From: Chloroflexota bacterium | GTDB lineage: Bacteria; Chloroflexota; Dehalococcoidia; SHYM01 | Direction of reading: 5' to 3' | NCBI GenBank assembly: GCA_016199375.1 | Contig: JACQGV010000101.1 | Span: 1-8,048, forward strand | Length of the DNA: 8,048 bases | Shown here: in pieces, positions 5,953 through 8,048 of the stretch | How positions within the stretch are numbered: the first letter of the stretch is position 1 | Layout: every line of letters starts with the position of its first letter | Notes under the pieces: generated by a model | The model's database searches: none | What the model was told of the DNA's origin: nothing | Seen by the model: the letters and a program-made list of their open reading frames with translations, nothing else | Program-made: the position numbers and the translations under genes

Positions 5953-7617
5953 GTGTTCGACGAGCGGTGGGTGAAGGACTTTCGGCAGCGGGTGGCCCGC
6001 TGGAATGAGAAGGGCCGCCAGCTCCCGCAGCAGCGGCAGAGCTTCACCACCATCTCCGGCCAGGAGGTAAAGGCGCTCTACACCCCCCTCGACCTGGCGC
6101 CAGCCGACTCCGCCGCCGAGATCGGCCTCCCCGGCGAGTACCCCTACCTGCGGGGCATCCATCCTACCGGCTACCGCACCCGCCTCTGGACCATGCGGCT
6201 CTTCTCGGGATTTGGGAGCGCCGAGGAGTCCAACCGGCGCTACCGGGACCTGCTGGCCCACGGGCAGACCGGGCTCTCCATCGCCTTCGACCTGCCCACC
6301 CTGATGGGCTACGACACCGACCACCCCGCTGCGGTGGGCGAGTTCGGCAAGTGTGGGGTGGGCGTCTCCAGCCTGCGGGACATGGAGATACTGCTGGACA
6401 AGCTCCCCCTGAGCGAGATCACCACCTCCATGACCATCAACTCGCCGGCGGCGGTGATCTGGGCGATGTACATCGTGGCGGCCGAGAAGCAGGGCGTGCC
6501 CAGGGAGCGGCTGGGCGGCACCCTCCAGAACGACATCCTCAAGGAGTTCATCGCCCAGAACGAGTACGTCTTCCCACCCCAGCCCTCCCTGAAGCTGGTG
6601 GTGGACACCATCGAGTTCGCCACCCGCGAGATGCCCAAGTGGAACAGCATCTCCGTCTCGGGCTACCACATCCGGGAGGCGGGGTCCACCGCCCAGCAGG
6701 AGCTGGCCTTCACCCTGGCCGACGGCCTCGCCTACGTGGACGCCGCCCTGGAGCGGGGCCTGGCCATAGACGACTTCGCCCCCCGCATCAGCTTCTTCTT
6801 CAACAGCCACAACGACTTCTTTGAGGAGATCGCCAAGTTCCGCGCCGCCCGGCGCATCTGGGCCCGCCAGATGCGGGAGCGCTACGGGGCCGAGAGCGAG
6901 CGCTCCTGGTGGATGCGGTTCCATACCCAGACCGCGGGCTGCTCCCTGTCGGCCCAGCAGCCGGAGAACAACATCGTCCGCACCGCCCTGCAGGCCCTGG
7001 CCGCCGTCCTGGGCGGCACCCAGAGCCTCCACACCAACTCCATGGACGAGGCGCTGGCGTTGCCCAGCGAGCTGGCCGCCCGCATCGCCCTGCGCACCCA
7101 GCAGATCATCGCCCATGAAAGCGGCGTCACCAACACCGTGGACCCCCTGGGCGGCAGCTATTTCGTGGAGACCCTCACCAACCAGATGGAGCAGGCCGTC
7201 AACGAGTACTTCGAGAGGATCAAGGGCTGGGGAGGGGTCATCAAAGGCATCGAAGAAGGGATGTTCCAGCGGGAGATCGCCGAGGCCTCCTTCCGCTACC
7301 AGCAGGAGGTGGACCGCAAAGAGAGGATTATTGTAGGGGTCAACGACTTCGCGCTCGAGGAGCCCGTCCGTATCCCCATCCTCCAGATGGACGTGGAGGG
7401 CGAGGCGCGGCAGCTGGAGCGGCTCAAGGCCATCCGGCGGGAGCGGGACGGACGCGCCGTCCGCCAGGCGCTGCAGGCCCTGCGCGAGCAGGCCCAGAGC
7501 GGCGCCAACCTGATGCCCCCCCTCCTCGACGCCGTCCGCGCCTACGCTACCCTGGGCGAGACCATGGACGTGCTGCGCGAAGTCTTCGGCGTGTACGAGG
7601 CCCGCTGGGCAGCATAA
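5953..7617 (+). CDS. AdoCbl-dependent acyl-CoA mutase, large subunit (methylmalonyl-CoA mutase family, isobutyryl-CoA mutase-like active site)
   Basis: This 554-residue protein is the substrate-binding TIM-barrel subunit of the acyl-CoA mutase family, which rearranges carbon skeletons by radical chemistry with AdoCbl. Conserved blocks include [15 protein letters not shown] (107-121), [10 protein letters not shown] (190-199), [14 protein letters not shown] (232-245), FAPRISFFF (275-283) and [10 protein letters not shown] (354-363). The catalytic His239 aligns with His244 of Propionibacterium methylmalonyl-CoA mutase. Positions equivalent to that enzyme's Tyr89 and Arg207 are Phe84 and Gln202, the pair reported for isobutyryl-CoA mutase. 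Position 111 is Ala, not the Asp of 2-hydroxyisobutyryl-CoA mutase. There is no B12-binding domain (no DxHxxG), so a separate small subunit is required. The start is GTG at 5953 with AAGGAG 6 nt upstream. The same frame stays open back to 4984, but that part overlaps the nitroreductase gene and shows no homology. Family assignment is certain; substrate is an inference. Confidence 0.95.
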   Translation: MFDERWVKDFRQRVARWNEKGRQLPQQRQSFTTISGQEVKALYTPLDLAPADSAAEIGLPGEYPYLRGIHPTGYRTRLWTMRLFSGFGSAEESNRRYRDLLAHGQTGLSIAFDLPTLMGYDTDHPAAVGEFGKCGVGVSSLRDMEILLDKLPLSEITTSMTINSPAAVIWAMYIVAAEKQGVPRERLGGTLQNDILKEFIAQNEYVFPPQPSLKLVVDTIEFATREMPKWNSISVSGYHIREAGSTAQQELAFTLADGLAYVDAALERGLAIDDFAPRISFFFNSHNDFFEEIAKFRAARRIWARQMRERYGAESERSWWMRFHTQTAGCSLSAQQPENNIVRTALQALAAVLGGTQSLHTNSMDEALALPSELAARIALRTQQIIAHESGVTNTVDPLGGSYFVETLTNQMEQAVNEYFERIKGWGGVIKGIEEGMFQREIAEASFRYQQEVDRKERIIVGVNDFALEEPVRIPILQMDVEGEARQLERLKAIRRERDGRAVRQALQALREQAQSGANLMPPLLDAVRAYATLGETMDVLREVFGVYEARWAA

Positions 7618-7632
7618 GCCAGACTAATTTTC

Positions 7633-7648
7633 CGGGAGGTATCCTCCG
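7633..7648 (+). promoter_or_regulatory. Ribosome binding site of the FBP aldolase/phosphatase gene held in a small hairpin
   Basis: The Shine-Dalgarno GGGAGG (7634-7639) is followed after TAT by CCTCC (7643-7647), immediately before the ATG at 7649. GGAGG/CCTCC pair perfectly with a 3-nt loop, and C7633-G7648 can extend the stem around one bulged G. The site could be masked in the mRNA. The 31-bp gap after the mutase holds nothing else. Confidence 0.45.
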
Positions 7649-8048
7649 ATGCAGATCACCCTGAGCGTGATCAAGGCCGACGTGGGCTCGATTGGGGGCC
7701 ACACCAAGCCCAGCGAAGAGATGCTGGCTACCGTCCGGCGCCGGTTGACAGAAGCCATCGGGAAGAAGCTGCTGGTGGACGGGCTGGTGACCTATACCGG
7801 GGACGACATCGCCCTGATCATGTCCCACCGGCAGGGCGCCGGCGCCTCCCAGGTGCACATGTTCGCCTGGGACTGTTTCCTGGCGGCCACCGCGGTGGCC
7901 AAGGCCGAGGGCGACTATGGGGCGGGGCAGGACCTGCTGGTGGACGCGCCCTCGGGCAACGTCCGGGGGGCGGGCCCGGCCGTGGCGGAGATCGAGTTCG
8001 AGCTGCTGCCGCAGCACCGCCCGGCCGAGTCCTTCCTGGTCTTCGCCG
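7649..8048 (+). CDS. fbp: Fructose-1,6-bisphosphate aldolase/phosphatase, archaeal-type (class V FBPase); 3' end beyond the window
   Basis: This bifunctional gluconeogenic enzyme condenses triose phosphates to fructose 1,6-bisphosphate and dephosphorylates it to fructose 6-phosphate in one Mg-dependent active site. The 133 visible residues match the N-terminal third of the family. SVIKADVGSIGGHTKPS (6-22) supplies Asp11 and His18, and TGDDIALIMSH (50-60) supplies Asp52 and Asp53. All four are metal ligands at the same numbers as in the Sulfolobus enzyme. YGAGQDLL (90-97) and SGNVRGAGP (102-110) also match. The Schiff-base lysine region lies past the window edge. The ATG at 7649 is fixed by the family N-terminus, with GGGAGG 9 nt upstream. 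It follows the mutase by 31 bp and is probably co-transcribed, although no direct metabolic link is obvious. Confidence 0.95.
   Translation, partial: MQITLSVIKADVGSIGGHTKPSEEMLATVRRRLTEAIGKKLLVDGLVTYTGDDIALIMSHRQGAGASQVHMFAWDCFLAATAVAKAEGDYGAGQDLLVDAPSGNVRGAGPAVAEIEFELLPQHRPAESFLVFA

Noticed and set aside
6202..6558. 2-hydroxyisobutyryl-CoA mutase identity
   Set aside because: That enzyme has Ile and Asp at the key positions; here they are Phe84 and Ala111.
5818..7116. 432-codon open frame on the minus strand
   Set aside because: It is exactly antisense to the promoter region and first two thirds of the mutase, and is glycine- and leucine-rich without motifs.
7547..8017. 156-codon open frame on the minus strand at the right end
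   Set aside because: It is antisense to the end of the mutase and to the FBP aldolase/phosphatase, both identified by catalytic motifs.

Overview
The window is a GC-rich bacterial chromosome segment with two blocks of genes transcribed away from each other. All genes found on the minus strand lie to the left (1-4985) and all genes found on the plus strand lie to the right (5081-8048). There are no RNA genes, CRISPR arrays or insertion sequences that I can support. The organism is a bacterium (NusA, bacterial-type promoters, strong Shine-Dalgarno sites). A bacterial gene set combined with an archaeal-type (class V) fructose-1,6-bisphosphate aldolase/phosphatase and an AdoCbl-dependent acyl-CoA mutase suggests an early-branching or thermophile-related phylum. 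Chloroflexota (for example Dehalococcoidia-like lineages) is my best guess, but it is an inference and not proven by the window.

Left block, read in the direction of transcription (right to left): a PduO-type cobalamin adenosyltransferase (4985-4443); a 141-bp non-coding gap; a classical short-chain dehydrogenase (4301-3450); hisH (3421-2768); a NYN/LabA-like putative nuclease (2696-1935); hisA (1945-1193), overlapping the nuclease gene by 11 nt; then a recognisable promoter, a leader hairpin, and nusA (1084 to beyond position 1). Two histidine-pathway genes are therefore separated by an unrelated PIN-like gene, and nusA has its own promoter instead of following rimP.

Right block: a nitroreductase-family flavoprotein (5081-5815); a strong promoter with a perfect operator-like dyad in its spacer (5836-5864); a structured leader; the large subunit of an AdoCbl-dependent acyl-CoA mutase (5953-7617); and the start of an FBP aldolase/phosphatase (7649 to the window end), whose ribosome binding site lies in a small hairpin.

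The most interesting observation concerns the mutase. Family alignment alone would label it methylmalonyl-CoA mutase. However, the residues aligned with the two classical substrate-selecting positions of that enzyme (Tyr89 and Arg207) are Phe84 and Gln202, the pair known from isobutyryl-CoA mutase. It also lacks a B12-binding domain, and no small subunit is encoded nearby. The adenosyltransferase that would make its cofactor is encoded about 1 kb away on the opposite strand, under a promoter that overlaps the nitroreductase promoter.
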